The translations under genes were made by a program, and so were the position numbers. Below the pieces are notes generated by a model. That model ran no database searches and was not told the DNA's origin. It worked only from the letters and a program-made list of their open reading frames with translations. A stretch of 64,000 bases of DNA from contig JBANAY010000003.1 in assembly GCA_037952775.1 (NCBI GenBank), positions 25,730,001 through 25,794,000 on the forward strand, given 5' to 3'. Below, piece after piece: positions 31,753 through 42,547 of the stretch (the first letter of the stretch is position 1; each line of letters starts with the position of its first letter). Origin of the DNA: Clonostachys chloroleuca. Lineage: Eukaryota > Ascomycota > Sordariomycetes > Hypocreales > Bionectriaceae.

Positions 31753-33695
31753 CTAGTGACTTTCGTTCCAGTTGTAGATGCCATCGGGGTATTGGCCTTC
31801 AATAAACCCGCCTGGAGATCGCGGCTGGCTGTTTCTGTTGCGAGTTGGAGAAAATCCAAGCTGGACATCGGAGGGACGGTATGGGAATTGGGACCTGTAC
31901 TGAGAGTTCAAGAACATAGACTGATTGCGATCTCCTGTACTGTGGAGCTGATAGTGCATTCCGGTCGAAGGACTATTGCTCAGTTGCCTCTGGATCATGC
32001 TTGGAGGGACCATCATCCCGCAGGGCTGGCCACTGATATCTGTAGTGGTTTGCTGGCTCTGAGGCATACCAGACTGTGCTCCCATACTATGCTGGGAAAA
32101 GTAAGGGTCCTGAAAGAAGGTCTGAGAATGCGAGCGGGGTGTATTGGGTTCAACAATAGGTGTCTGTCGTGTGTTGAAGTGCGACGTTTGGGTCGGCCGA
32201 GCTGCAGAGGGAAAGTGCCGTTGCAAACCGCTTCCCAGTATAGACATCCGACCTGTTCCAAACGTATTACCGGTATTCTGATGGCCGTCTCTATGCAGAG
32301 CGGAGGAAGAAGACAGCCTAGACTGCGATGCTGCAGATCGGTGCCTCGTCTCGCCTCTGCGTCGGGCATCGCGGTAACGAGTTGTGCTTTGGATACCGTT
32401 CTGAACAGCCCAGTCTTGCAAAGTCCAGACTGTGGAGCGCTTCTGTTTGTCGTTTCTTCGAGTGGACACACTGGTATAGTTGTTGTGCGATGGGTTCGTG
32501 CCTTCTTTTTGGTCGTACTTGACAAAGCCCTGTTCCAAGTTAGACTGGTTCTTCTAGGAGAGCAAAAGAGCAAAGGGAAGCGAATGTTCTTGCCCCTGAT
32601 CTCGCGACTAGGCCGAACAGTATCATGGCGTAGTGGCAAGAGGAGGAAGAGTCTGGGAAGTGCAAAAACAGAATACCAGAGTGCCGGCAAAAAATAAATG
32701 AGCATGGATAGAAGAAGACCGCAAGAGCTTACCTGGTTCATACTGAGATTGTGGCGGATACTGTTCTGCCACCCCTTTCCTCGCCCATCAGTCTTGTTGG
32801 TGTGTTCCCTGAACCACTGGTAGATTTCCTGCAGGGACATGCATCGATCTTCGCGGCTCATCAAAGCTCTGTAGATAAGTTGTGCATAGGGCGTTTCGGC
32901 TGGCGACGCATCACCTCCACAGCTGCTGATCGAGGCGCCCCCCGGCAGAGTCTTCATGGCTGCCTCATCCGTATCGTGAGTGCCGAGCCGTGAGCTGTTG
33001 TTGGAGGTGACCGAGGCTGGAAGAGGCGTCGAGGAAGTTGTTCTCAACATTGGGGTCGAAGAGGAGGAGAAGTTTCCAATGTCAGAAGCAGTTGAATAGT
33101 CAAGCTGGGGTTCTATCTTAGTCTGGTAAGATGAAAGTAGAACGTCAGGATAAGCCGAAGGGTGGCTGTCAACAGCCGAAGGGGCAAATAAGGGGACAGG
33201 AGCCCAGTAGCTTTCTGAAACTTGGCTTGCTGTCTGGGAGGTGGTAAAGTCTGGAGATGACCACACGACTGAAGCAGCGGGCGTCAAAAGCGAGTAAGGG
33301 GAGACCTGGATTCCTTCTTCAGAGTGATGCTTCAGAGAGAAACACCCAGATTCCTGCCCAGTCAGTGGCGCGTGGTGATCCCATGTGTTGAGTCTTACCT
33401 CCAGGCAGTCGGACTGGCCAACAGTCAAATTCTCGTTGTAGGTGCGAGAGTCTTCCTGGTGCGGCTGAGCGGGAATCAAGCGAGAGCAATCTGTCTGCTC
33501 GGGCAGAAGTTGTTGGCCGGGCAAGTAAAAACAGCAGGCGCCTTGGGCAGACGCCGCAGGAACCTGATGTACCGGATGACCGGCGGAGAAGAAGTTTGCT
33601 GGAGAACTTGCTTGTTCTCCGGATCCGGGAGACACGTCCCTCGTGTACCTCTCGACCTGCCCTCCGTCTGAGAGGCAGTTGGAAGAGCACATCAT
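31753..33695 (-). CDS. Forkhead-domain transcription factor
   Basis: Nuclear DNA-binding regulator. Exon 1 runs from the ATG at 33695 to 32733 and ends inside the forkhead domain. The domain reads PYAQLIYRALMSREDRCMSL, then EIYQWFREHT, then KGWQNSIRHNLSMNQ. Exon 2 resumes with GFVKYDQ from 32529, giving a 203-nt intron (32530-32732) and 579 residues. Other in-frame acceptors at 32545 and 32554 would insert 5 or 8 residues. After the domain comes STVWTLQDWAVQNGIQSTTR, a string I associate with a filamentous-fungal forkhead subgroup. The N-terminal 230 residues are Ser/Thr/Pro-rich and likely disordered, as is the Gln/Ser-rich tail. The frame is open further upstream but without an ATG, so 33695 is the first possible start. 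Orthology to a named yeast factor is unclear. Confidence 0.85.
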
Positions 33696-35971
33696 CGTTG
33701 AAATGAGCAGGGCAGCAATGACAAGGCAAGCGTTGGGCACAAGAGCCAAGGGGATGTTTGGAGGAAAATGGAACGATGCTTGCCTGTAACCACTGCCCGG
33801 CACCACGATAGTTTGACTCACCTACTTCGATGATGAACCGAAAGTACGTGTGAAGTATCTATTGAGTGCAAGTGGCCGTGAGAAGTGTTGGGTGGTCACA
33901 AGAACTGATAATGCTGCCCTAAAAGAGAGGCGAAAGGGTTTTTGTGAGAGGTAACAGGGTTTGAGAAGTCTGTACACCCAGAGAGGAAGCAGAATGTGGA
34001 ATAATGGGAGCTTCCTAGATTTAGGATCGGGTTCGCAGATGAATGAAAGAATGAATGAGGAGAAAGTGGTGTGAATAAATAGGTTTGGAGGATCTGAGAC
34101 GTGCGGCCCTGGCCCACGAGTTCGCATAGTGCAGCAGAGACCTGCGTCTGATGGTACGAGAAGCTCCCGGGGGTAGGGGATAAAGCTTAAGGGAAGTAAC
34201 GGCAGGCCGCTGCTAAGTATCAATACCAATCAACATGGTGAAACTGACCTGGCATTCGGGGAGGAGAAGGTAGTGGGTTCCCAACGAACGTACGCCCAAC
34301 ACTTACCTTGAAACAACTACATAGAGTTGAAGCTTCTTAGGGACGGAGCTGTCACGGAGCCCTCTAACGCAGCCTTGACTAACTGTTTGTCTGTGTTCTG
34401 TGCGGCTATGTGTGGCTATGTGTGTGTATTGTGTATGCTTGTGCGGATGCATGCGTAGGAGCTCAGGGTCAGTCTGCCATCACATCGGTGACGCATCTTC
34501 TACGATAAATCATCTGTCTCTGGGCGAATGTATGGTTCTTCTTTCTTGTCTTCATCTCAATTCCCTTCTTCTGCCAGCTGATGAGAGTATCTTTACCGTT
34601 CGGCAGCGGCAGAGCAAACAGTAACGAACCCCGACAAGCCGTTATCGCATGCGGGAGAGGGGCCGTGGCCTTTGCTGGATTCCTTCCCTTCCTGGCCTGG
34701 ATGGGAATGTATCTGCAACCTCGCTGATCCGACGCCGCATTACAAACATGGGTGTGGAAGGTCAGAGACTTGCCGAGAGGAGGGAGGAGCGTGGACGACG
34801 AACACTCAGACCTTCATACCCACATATCAGGTTTCGTACAACATCAACGTTACCGTGCCAAAAATGGGGAACTTTGTCCCTTAGAAGCTGTCATATTATA
34901 TCTATTAAAGCCTATGGTCCGTGCCTGAGTTGATTCCATCCAAGTGGAAGCCTGACGAGCACTTGGGCCTGCGCAGAACTCAAGATTTCGCTCCTGGACG
35001 AGTAGATACGCAAGCTGGGCTTCCAACTTAGAACCAAGTAGCTACAAGTCCAATGTATGTCACTCAGGCCGTACGTAACTACAAAGGTTGCTCAATGACG
35101 GGTTAGCTGCAGACCCAATGGAACGGCATCCTGCAGCCTTGTGGCAACACCAAGCAGGTCCCAGCACCCACGTGTATCCAGAATAACAAGAGGGAAAGAT
35201 TTCCCATCATTGGACGGACGGTCAGAGAATAGCACAAGCAGGGGGGATCATGATTCCAGATGGCGAGTAATGATACTATTGATAAGTGCCTATGAGGGGA
35301 CAGGCAGGCCGTTGCCGTCGGTTTCTGAGACTGGAGAGGGGTAATGAGGGGAAACAAGGCTTGAACATCGAGCTGCAATGCCCATTCGGCCTACGCGCGT
35401 TCTGCAAGCAGCCAGCCATGCGTACGTGGTAGTCGTCAAATCCTTAGCCTCAAGTTCCCGACATGCATTTAGGCTTGTGTTTCCTCAAGCCCTTCCAGGA
35501 TAGGCTGCGGTGTTCCAGAAGACATACCCATGGTTGCGAGCTACCACGTAACCGCCATGTGGAAGGGAATGGGGCTGTCACCGTTCCTTGCAGGCATCTC
35601 GTCTCGTCTCGGCGTACCTAGCCTACTCACCGCATGGCATGCATATGCCTACTTGCCAGCATGCATGCAGCTGTGGGTAAGGTCAGCTTCCGAGCGTGGC
35701 GATGGGGAAGTGCTGGTCCTATCAATAGCTAGCTAGGAGCGTTCCACGGCTACACAAGAGAAAATCGTCCGCGGCGATGCAGGGAGACAGTAGTGACACG
35801 TCAGAGGTCACGCAAATGTAAAGAGCCTATCGCTGTTCTGAGTTGCAATGCTTTGGCGACCCAATGAAAAAACTCCCCTGCAAAATCCCTCCTCGGACCC
35901 TTTGAGGTCCCATCCCAAGGCATCTACCAAGGCAGATCCAAATATACCAGTGCAAGTGCCAGGGCACCACG
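33696..35971. promoter_or_regulatory. Upstream and leader region of the forkhead gene
   Basis: Tandem spacer (cactin 3' end to forkhead start) of 2.3 kb. The frame at 33822-34229 (minus) lies in the probable 5' leader and has no family resemblance. A GT-rich stretch (TGTGTGG, GTGTGTATTG) lies at 34400-34445. Confidence 0.45.
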
Positions 35972-37563
35972 TTATTTTCTGTAGAAAATCTGTGAAACCA
36001 TAGTTAGCGCCTTGTTGTCTCCTGGAAGATCATGGGTTGCTAGAGGTGCAACATACCTTCTTGAACTGAAAGTGCAGCTGTAAGATACCCTATTAAGTGG
36101 GTGAGACAATGTTTTTCCACTGAGTAAAGGGCAAGATCAGGCGGCCATACCTTGTCAAAAGAACTCCGAAAGCCGCGCTCCCTCTTGGCACTGTAGTCCC
36201 ATTCGCGATCCACGATTCGGAAGGCTACGTCCTCATACGGAGGGCCCGCAATAAACCGAATCAAGCATGTATCGTCCTCACCTGCGGCCGCGAATGATTC
36301 TCCCCGTCTGCGGCCGTGCTCGCGGATGATCTTGAAGGTGGGTGCTTTAGACTTGTCGATGAGTTCTGGGTAAAAGATATTGAACTTGTATCCTTGAACA
36401 ACCTTGGGCGGTGGATTGTCGTGGTCGTAATGAGTCTGGTTGTACTTGTTCCATTCATATCCCATCTGGACTCGATTGAAATACTTGGGCTTTCGTGGGC
36501 GATATTTGTCAGCCCATTGGGGCTTAGATGCACTTACGACTGCCTCCTCGGCCGTGAAAACCTCTTCATTCTCAGACACACCGCGGGCGACCTCTCGGTC
36601 ATACAATGCGTCAGTAGCTTGCGAATAGTCTGCGTTGTCCGTTTGTGAAAATCGTCCAGTGCCGAGAGGAGGCTGCGAGCTCTCAGCTGTCGACGTAGAC
36701 CCTTGGACTCTAGGTCCATGACTTGTGGCAGCTACCTCGCTTGGTCTATTCGCTTCAACTGCTTCATTCTGGCGCGGGCCTGTTCCTGAAGTCTTTCCGG
36801 GCCCACGTTCTTTAAGGAGTTTCTGACGGTTCTCCGCAATCTCCTCGTATAGCTTTCCAAGAATAGCCTTGGCCTTCCAAACTGCCAGACTGCGCAAAAG
36901 CTGCTCCCAATAATCCGTGTCGATGTCATCGTTACTCTTTAGCTTTGCTTTTATTTGTTTCTCCAGGGCTCCTAGCTGCTCATAGGTCTTTGGAGCGAGG
37001 ATTTTGTCAATATCGTCCGCCACACTGCTCACAACTCTCTCTTCGTTCGTTGCAGGGCGGAGCTTTGCCTTCTGCACAGAACACAGCGACTTCAGTGCTT
37101 CCCAGTATTCTCGGTTTTTGGCGTTGCTTTCGAGAACGTGGTATGAGGATATCTCATTCTCCAATTCGGAGATTTGTGCTTCAGTCAAACTCTGCACGAC
37201 TGCATCGGGTGACGGTATGTCAATATCGAGGTCGTCCTCGTCATGGTCGAAAACATCGCGTTCGGTGTCGATGTATTTCAGGTTAAAAGCAAGAAAATCG
37301 ATCGGCTTTGCTCGCCCTTCGCGAACACGAATATCGGCCTTCTTCTTCGACTGCTTGAGAACGAATTTATCCTCGTCCGCGATGAACTGGCGCTCTTGCT
37401 CGTCTTGCGTCAAGTACTTGGAACTGTTATTGTTGGCTGGCTTGGGTCGATCAGATCTTGAAGGTTTGGTAATGCGCGTACTTGGGTCATGCCTTGGTCC
37501 AGTGACATCGCGCTTTGCAGGCGACCTTCGCCCCTCGAGCATAGCACGGCGTCCGGGGTCCAT
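35972..37563 (-). CDS. CACTIN: Cactin (spliceosome-associated protein)
   Basis: Conserved pre-mRNA splicing factor (Cay1 in fission yeast). Three exons (37563-36151, 36089-36057, 35989-35972) encode 487 residues. Introns of 61 nt (36090-36150) and 67 nt (35990-36056) separate two tiny last exons of 33 and 18 nt, which encode GILQLHFQFKK and IFYRK; this tail is the conserved end of cactin. The mid domain shows DEDKFVLKQSKKKADIRVRE, GRAKPIDFLAFNL and REYWEALKSL. The conserved C-terminal domain shows KPKYFNRVQMGYEWNKYNQT, YKFNIFYPELIDKSKAPTF and AFRIVDREWDYSAKRERGF. Without the terminal microexons the frame would run on into a false tail. The ATG at 37563 starts MDPGRRAMLEGRR. Fungal cactins lack the long RS-rich head of animal forms. 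Identification is secure. Confidence 0.94.
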
Positions 37564-38075
37564 GATCAATTTATGGATTGTACAGAAGAAGGCTTAGTTG
37601 AAGATGGAAGTTGGATGATGTTCTTCATTAAACTTTGCCCTGAACCGAGTCCAGTGAATATTACTAAGCTACTTACCTACCCTAGACTTCATCATGATTC
37701 AGTGCAGTTCTCAGTAAATGATGATGCTGAAATGGATTATTATTGCTTTCATACAAGACATTATATTGGGACAACCAAAGTTATCAAGAATATAGGATGC
37801 CTAAAATTTTGAATATAAAGAAAGCGTTGGTAAACTATGCGATCGTAGCCAAGTTCCCTGTCTTTAACCACAGAGCATTGGTGCCTTCCTTGCAGAGATT
37901 CAACAAGTATGTCATTTTGAATTCATTTCGAATTCATTTCAAGCCAATGAAACAATTTTGAACGTTTAATTAACGATCCGAAGTGGCTCATTTTCCTGGT
38001 CAGTTCGATCTGAAGACTCTGTCTAGCGATCGTTGTGTAACACAGCCTGCCTCCTTGAAAAATCTCATGGATTGG

Positions 38076-38091
38076 CTAGGTAGCTACCTAG
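38076..38091. repeat. Perfect 16-bp palindrome CTAGGTAGCTACCTAG
   Basis: Reads identically on both strands and contains both orientations of the TAGGTAG word that recurs in other spacers of this window. Could be a dimeric factor site; function unknown. Confidence 0.6.
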
Positions 38092-39303
38092 TATTATTGC
38101 CTCGTTACATATTCGAATTATAAATACTCTAAGCCGGATTCGAGCGAGATGGATCATTTTCGCTTCAGTATAAGTGCACCGCCAAGATGGCTTGGGAAAA
38201 TCTATCTGGACTCGAGTTTCCAAGGGTCCTCACTGATTAAGCGAACAAATGCAACAATATTTATCCTGCAATCAGGGCACAATCCTCCAGTCAGCCCTGT
38301 TGAATTAGTTTGCCAAGTCTTCCGACCTACTTATGCCAAGAAAGTCCAACCACTTTCCCAGCTTGAAGGGTGTTTTGAGACATTCAATCGAATGGGAGGG
38401 GGGCTTCAAAGGCCATGGTCTTCAGCGTAGCGTACTACAAATGACGAAAAGATACTACAATGGGGGTTGCCATATCTTGCTAAACCCAATTGGCTCTCCT
38501 TCGCGTGGCACGGCATTGAAAAGGGCCGTTGAGTTGTTACTACTACTGGGCCACCGTTCGGAGAAGAGTGACATCAAATGTTTCATGGGCCCGTTTGGAA
38601 ATACCACGCGTGAGAAAAAAAGAGACTCTGTGGCTTGATTAATGAATTCCAACTGTCCGTTCCTGGGTGAGCAAGATTTCATTCGCTCTTGGCAAGTCCC
38701 TTGAATTGCTAGTTTGGGCGGCGGATTTGGTCGTGCGGCCATTTGAGCAAGTTTTCCCACTCCTCCGGTGGCTGGCACGATGGAGGCATGGTAGTGACAC
38801 AGGAAAAGTCCAGGGATGTGCATATTATGCCCCAAGCAGATCTTATTATGAAGGATGTCTTCCCTTCGCTTCCTGAGCTCTTCAGAGTATTTTGTGGCGC
38901 TTCAGTGGGATACGTTGGTCCTTGATGTGTATAGGTTTCTGGAAGTCAAAGTAAAAGAACAAGCTTATGTTCAATGAAAGCCCTACGAGGTAAAAGCATC
39001 GGCCCCTAGTGACTCCACCCCCGCTAGCTCTCCGGATGCTGCCCCTCTCTGCTCCAATAGTGCCTAGAGGTTCCCTGAATCTCCTCTTGGATCTCGGGGC
39101 TGCTGATTGATACCCTCCATGCACCGCAGTGATGGTTTCCCTCCAAGACAGGCATCCATGTAGTACTGGTATCTTCACACCGGTATAGGAGGCTTGAAGC
39201 TGAAACTAGCCAAGGCAAAGGCGGCTAGGAAAAAAACTCGCGCAGCCCACCCTCCATCGCTTGCGTTGTCTGGCGAGTTACCACCTGCTTTAACCTAAAG
39301 CCG

Positions 39304-39351
39304 GATAAGCACCTCTCCCTTCCTATTTGGATAAGCTTGGAAAGCTATAAA
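39304..39351 (+). promoter_or_regulatory. GATA sites and TATA box of the BIM1-like gene
   Basis: GATAAG occurs at 39304-39309 and 39330-39335, both as GGATAAGC. TATAAA lies at 39346-39351, 115 nt before the ATG. GATA sites of this form are bound by fungal nitrogen and iron regulators; which one acts here is unknown. Confidence 0.5.
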
Positions 39352-39465
39352 GATGCTGTCCTCCGCTTCTGTTTGTTTTGTCGGAGGGTGATCTGGTCCT
39401 TCTTACCTTGTGCTTGTCAATTGCTTCTCAGAGTAGCCCAGAAACCCCAGATACACTCTATCAAG

Positions 39466-40177
39466 ATGATGTTCAAGGCTGCTCTCGCTCTGGCCTCGGC
39501 CCAGATTGTTGCTGCTCACTATGGGCTCGTCTACCCAGAATGGCGAGCCGATACACTCAATGCTCCTGAAGACTCTCCTCTGTCCCAATGGACATACCCT
39601 TGTACGAGGCACCTCCGCGTACCCTGACAAAGTTCTCATTGCTGATATGTTCATAGGTGCCGGTGCCGATTTCGGATCGGGAAATATCACCGAGTGGCCT
39701 TTGGAAGGAGGATCCATCCAGCTTGACCTTCACCACGCCTGGACCTACGTCTTCCTGAACCTCGGTCTTGGGGAGAACACGACTGACTTCAACATCACCC
39801 TTACGCACCACCAGCTCATGAACACCACAGGTAAGGGCCTGCTCTGCTTGGACGATATCCGCCTGCCCGACAACAGCAATGTCACCCAGGGCGCCGTGGG
39901 GACCCTCCAGGTCATCACTGTCGGTGACACGGGAAGCGCTCTGTACAATTGCGCCGACATCCGCTTCACGGCCAATGCTACCAAGGCCCCTACCTGCAAC
40001 AACACCGTGCAGCACAGTTTCGTCCAGACCGGGGGTAACAGCAGCGGCAGCAGCGGCAACAACAGCACACAGAGCGGAAATGACAAGGGAGCCGCTGGCA
40101 TCCTGGGTGTCAACATGCTCTCGGTGACCACCTTCACTGGATTGGCGGTTGTCTTTGCTATGGGACTGGGTATGTAA
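39466..40177 (+). CDS. BIM1/X325-type copper-binding GPI-anchored protein (LPMO-like fold)
   Basis: Secreted, probably GPI-anchored cell-surface protein of the family that includes the copper acquisition factor BIM1; these proteins bind copper in an LPMO-like fold but do not cleave polysaccharide. Two exons (39466-39601, 39657-40177) encode 218 residues; the 55-nt intron joins TYP to CAGAGADFG. The signal peptide MMFKAALALASAQIVAA is followed directly by His18, the expected N-terminal copper ligand after cleavage (HYGLVYPEWRAD). Further His (DLHHAWTYV, LTHHQL), an Asp pair (CLDDIRL) and Cys in TYPC, LLCLDD, YNCADI and PTCNN fit the fold. A Ser/Gly/Asn-rich linker and a hydrophobic tail support a GPI anchor. 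Two adjacent ATG codons start the frame. Family call is strong; the copper role is known for the family only. Confidence 0.87.
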
Positions 40178-40678
40178 GGGTACTGTGAGGTTAGAAGGGA
40201 GTTGGGATTTGAATCAACAGGAGCAAATGTTTTAAAATCAATGGTATCTGAACAATAATATACTCTATGATGATGGCCATGATAACTATATATAATATGT
40301 GTGCGTTTGTTGTTGTATAGAGTGTGCATGTGTATTCGAATAAAAACTGCGTGAAAAGAAGTGTGAATAAATGCTCAACCAAATGCTGTATAATATGAGC
40401 CTTCCTCGCTCATTCCGTAATAAATAAAGCATAAAACAATGCATAGACATAAAAACCCGTTCCCATTTCTGACATGGTGATCAGTTCAAACAGTTCGCTT
40501 TTCATATGGGAGAAATTCTCACCCTGTATTCTGTCATTGAGCTGGCCGACGGGCCAGCACGCGTGTCGGTGCGACTACAATCACACCGTGAAATAGATCA
40601 TAAAACAGAAGCTCTAATGGCTCCAACGCCAATTCAAACACGGAACGCCAGATGTATAACACAAGGTACAACGCCATC
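40178..40678. other. Convergent 3' spacer with AATAAA signals
   Basis: AT-rich. Two overlapping AATAAA words at 40419-40428 are oriented with the BIM1-like gene. No coding feature. Confidence 0.5.
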
Positions 40679-42547
40679 TTAGGCAGCAAGGGAGGCCGGC
40701 CCCCCATTCAAGCTTTGGACGATTTTGGCCATGGTGATTCGTTGGCTAGGCTGCGGAGCCAACATTTCAGACACGATGCGTTCGAGACGGTCCTGCGGAC
40801 TGAGCTTCTCGCGTGTCTCGTGGACCCTCCTGAGCCACTCCTTCATCTGCGACGCAGCGCCCTGCCCGTTGCCGTACTTTCTATAGGGCACGCTGGGGTT
40901 GTGGATGCCCGCGATCTGCCAGTAGAGGACCTTGACGTGGCGTCTGCTGTCGGGCAGAGGAATCTTGCGCAGCACGTACAACATGGTCACACCCAGTGCC
41001 CAGACATCCGCCGGGGGCCCACGCGACTTGTTCACGATGAACTCTGGTGGCACATAGTATGGCGTCCCACCCGTGGACGGCTCCTTGGCCGTGCCAGTTG
41101 ATAGGCCGAAGTCGCAGAGAACGGCGCCACGCTCGGGGGAATATAGGATGTTGGCGGGCTTGATGTCGTTGTGTACTACGTGGCGGCCATGGAGATAGCT
41201 GAGGGCCTCACCAATGTTGAGTAGGATTCGCTTTGCGTCCTCCCTGTTGCCTTGAAACTCATCATTGGATACACTCCTCCATCGGGGTCCCGCAGTTAGG
41301 TCCTGGGCATCGACATGTTCCATGTACAGGGAGAGGAACCGGGCGTCCCCTCCATAGTACTTGACAATGGAGCCGTGGTTCAGGCCCTCTTGGGTTTGAG
41401 ACTCACGCTCCCACATTTGAGCCTGCCGGATTAGATTCCGCTCGTTGACAAAGGCCTTTTCTCCGGGTTTCGCCATACGAGTCTTGAGGACCTTGACCGT
41501 GACGATGTTGTCTGGCACTTGGGAGTGGCGTCCTCTGTAGACCTTGGACTGCGCCGTAGAGGCAATGGGATCCTGCGGGGTAATGTGATACTCATCCAGT
41601 TCACAAACACCAGAAACAGCGATCGTCTCACCGTTCTCAGCATCCAGCAGAGGGTGGCTGGTGTTAGATGCAAGCACCTTGGTCTGCCGCGTGTTTGGGA
41701 GTGAGAATACAAGCGAGTCAGCGGCACCGGGGCGCATAAACTCAATCGCGCTGTCGTCAGTCTTGTTGACGCCGTCAGAAATCCGGCGCTTGATGCGCAT
41801 ATTGTCCCGATCTGGAGTTCGAGGCCGCTTTATATTGGCGTTGATTTGGTCTGAGCTCGAAGACGGCGACGAAAGCACTAGCTCGCGAGAATCAGATGGC
41901 TGCCGTTCATAGACGGTGACTGGCCGCTTCTCGAGGACTCTGAAGTCTAATACGGCTACATGTCGAACCTTGATTCTCCATGTCCCAGGTCTTAATTCAT
42001 GAGGAAACCCCGGGTTGACGGTATGGCCCTCGTTAGCTGGCGGGCTGGCCAGGTAAGTTTGGGAGACCAAGACGAGTTGGATTGGGTCCTCGGATTTGTT
42101 CAGAAAGACAACGCTGTCACTTGCAGGGTCATAGTAAAGCTCGCACCATAGGGTTGGCCGCGGGGCGCCGCCATCGTTTGTCTCACGAGGGATCCTGACG
42201 GCGAACTTGATGTCCTTGGATGTCTGGGTGACGGCGAGAACCTTGTGCTCTGGCTGTTCGGTCGAGGCGACCTCGGCGCGCAGAGCTAGCCACTGGCAGT
42301 TGCTGCCACCGGGACTCACCGCGCGAGGAGATATCTTGGTTAGCGGCCGAAAGATGAGACGAATTCCCTCCTCTCGGTGGCGATCCTCGACCTTCAAGAG
42401 GTGCAGAGGCACTTGATAATCGCTCGGCGGAGGATCGGGTTGCTCCTCCATCCCCATGCTCCGGATGAAAATATCCATCTCAGATTGCGAAATAGGCTCC
42501 GTCCGTTCCTCCGAGGCCTCAACGGGCTCGGCTCTGTATTCGACCAT
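40679..42547 (-). CDS. Ser/Thr protein kinase with HND catalytic motif
   Basis: Intronless, 622 residues. Kinase domain at about residues 318-615: ATP-site lysine in NIVTVKVLK (K352), catalytic loop HVVHNDIKPANIL (D461, K463, N466), CDFGLS (D479), activation-segment end GGTPYYVPPE and DVWALGVTMLYVL. The catalytic motif is HND instead of HRD, so the kinase is of non-RD type, but all residues needed for catalysis are present. The N-terminal 210 residues are partly ordered, with beta-rich-looking stretches (TLWCELYYDPASDSVVFLNK, LRPGTWRIKVRHVAVLDF), and may be a regulatory domain. A basic linker (RPRTPDRDNMRIKRRIS) may be a nuclear signal. I do not recognise a named orthologue. Substrates are unknown. 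Confidence 0.9.
   Translation of the reverse strand: MVEYRAEPVEASEERTEPISQSEMDIFIRSMGMEEQPDPPPSDYQVPLHLLKVEDRHREEGIRLIFRPLTKISPRAVSPGGSNCQWLALRAEVASTEQPEHKVLAVTQTSKDIKFAVRIPRETNDGGAPRPTLWCELYYDPASDSVVFLNKSEDPIQLVLVSQTYLASPPANEGHTVNPGFPHELRPGTWRIKVRHVAVLDFRVLEKRPVTVYERQPSDSRELVLSSPSSSSDQINANIKRPRTPDRDNMRIKRRISDGVNKTDDSAIEFMRPGAADSLVFSLPNTRQTKVLASNTSHPLLDAENGETIAVSGVCELDEYHITPQDPIASTAQSKVYRGRHSQVPDNIVTVKVLKTRMAKPGEKAFVNERNLIRQAQMWERESQTQEGLNHGSIVKYYGGDARFLSLYMEHVDAQDLTAGPRWRSVSNDEFQGNREDAKRILLNIGEALSYLHGRHVVHNDIKPANILYSPERGAVLCDFGLSTGTAKEPSTGGTPYYVPPEFIVNKSRGPPADVWALGVTMLYVLRKIPLPDSRRHVKVLYWQIAGIHNPSVPYRKYGNGQGAASQMKEWLRRVHETREKLSPQDRLERIVSEMLAPQPSQRITMAKIVQSLNGGPASLAA

Larger units (their letters stand above)
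37564..39465. promoter_or_regulatory. Divergent spacer cactin / BIM1-like gene
   Basis: About 1.9 kb without a gene. Left part is AT-rich. Contains the perfect 16-bp palindrome at 38076-38091 and, next to the right-hand gene, two GATAAG sites and a TATA box. Confidence 0.5.

Noticed and set aside
31756..32697. 313-codon frame antisense to the forkhead gene
   Set aside because: Starts without ATG and shows no family resemblance; explained as a shadow of exon 2 and the intron.
33822..34229. 136-codon frame in the forkhead leader
   Set aside because: No motif and no good start; sequence looks like a pyrimidine-rich leader read on the coding strand.
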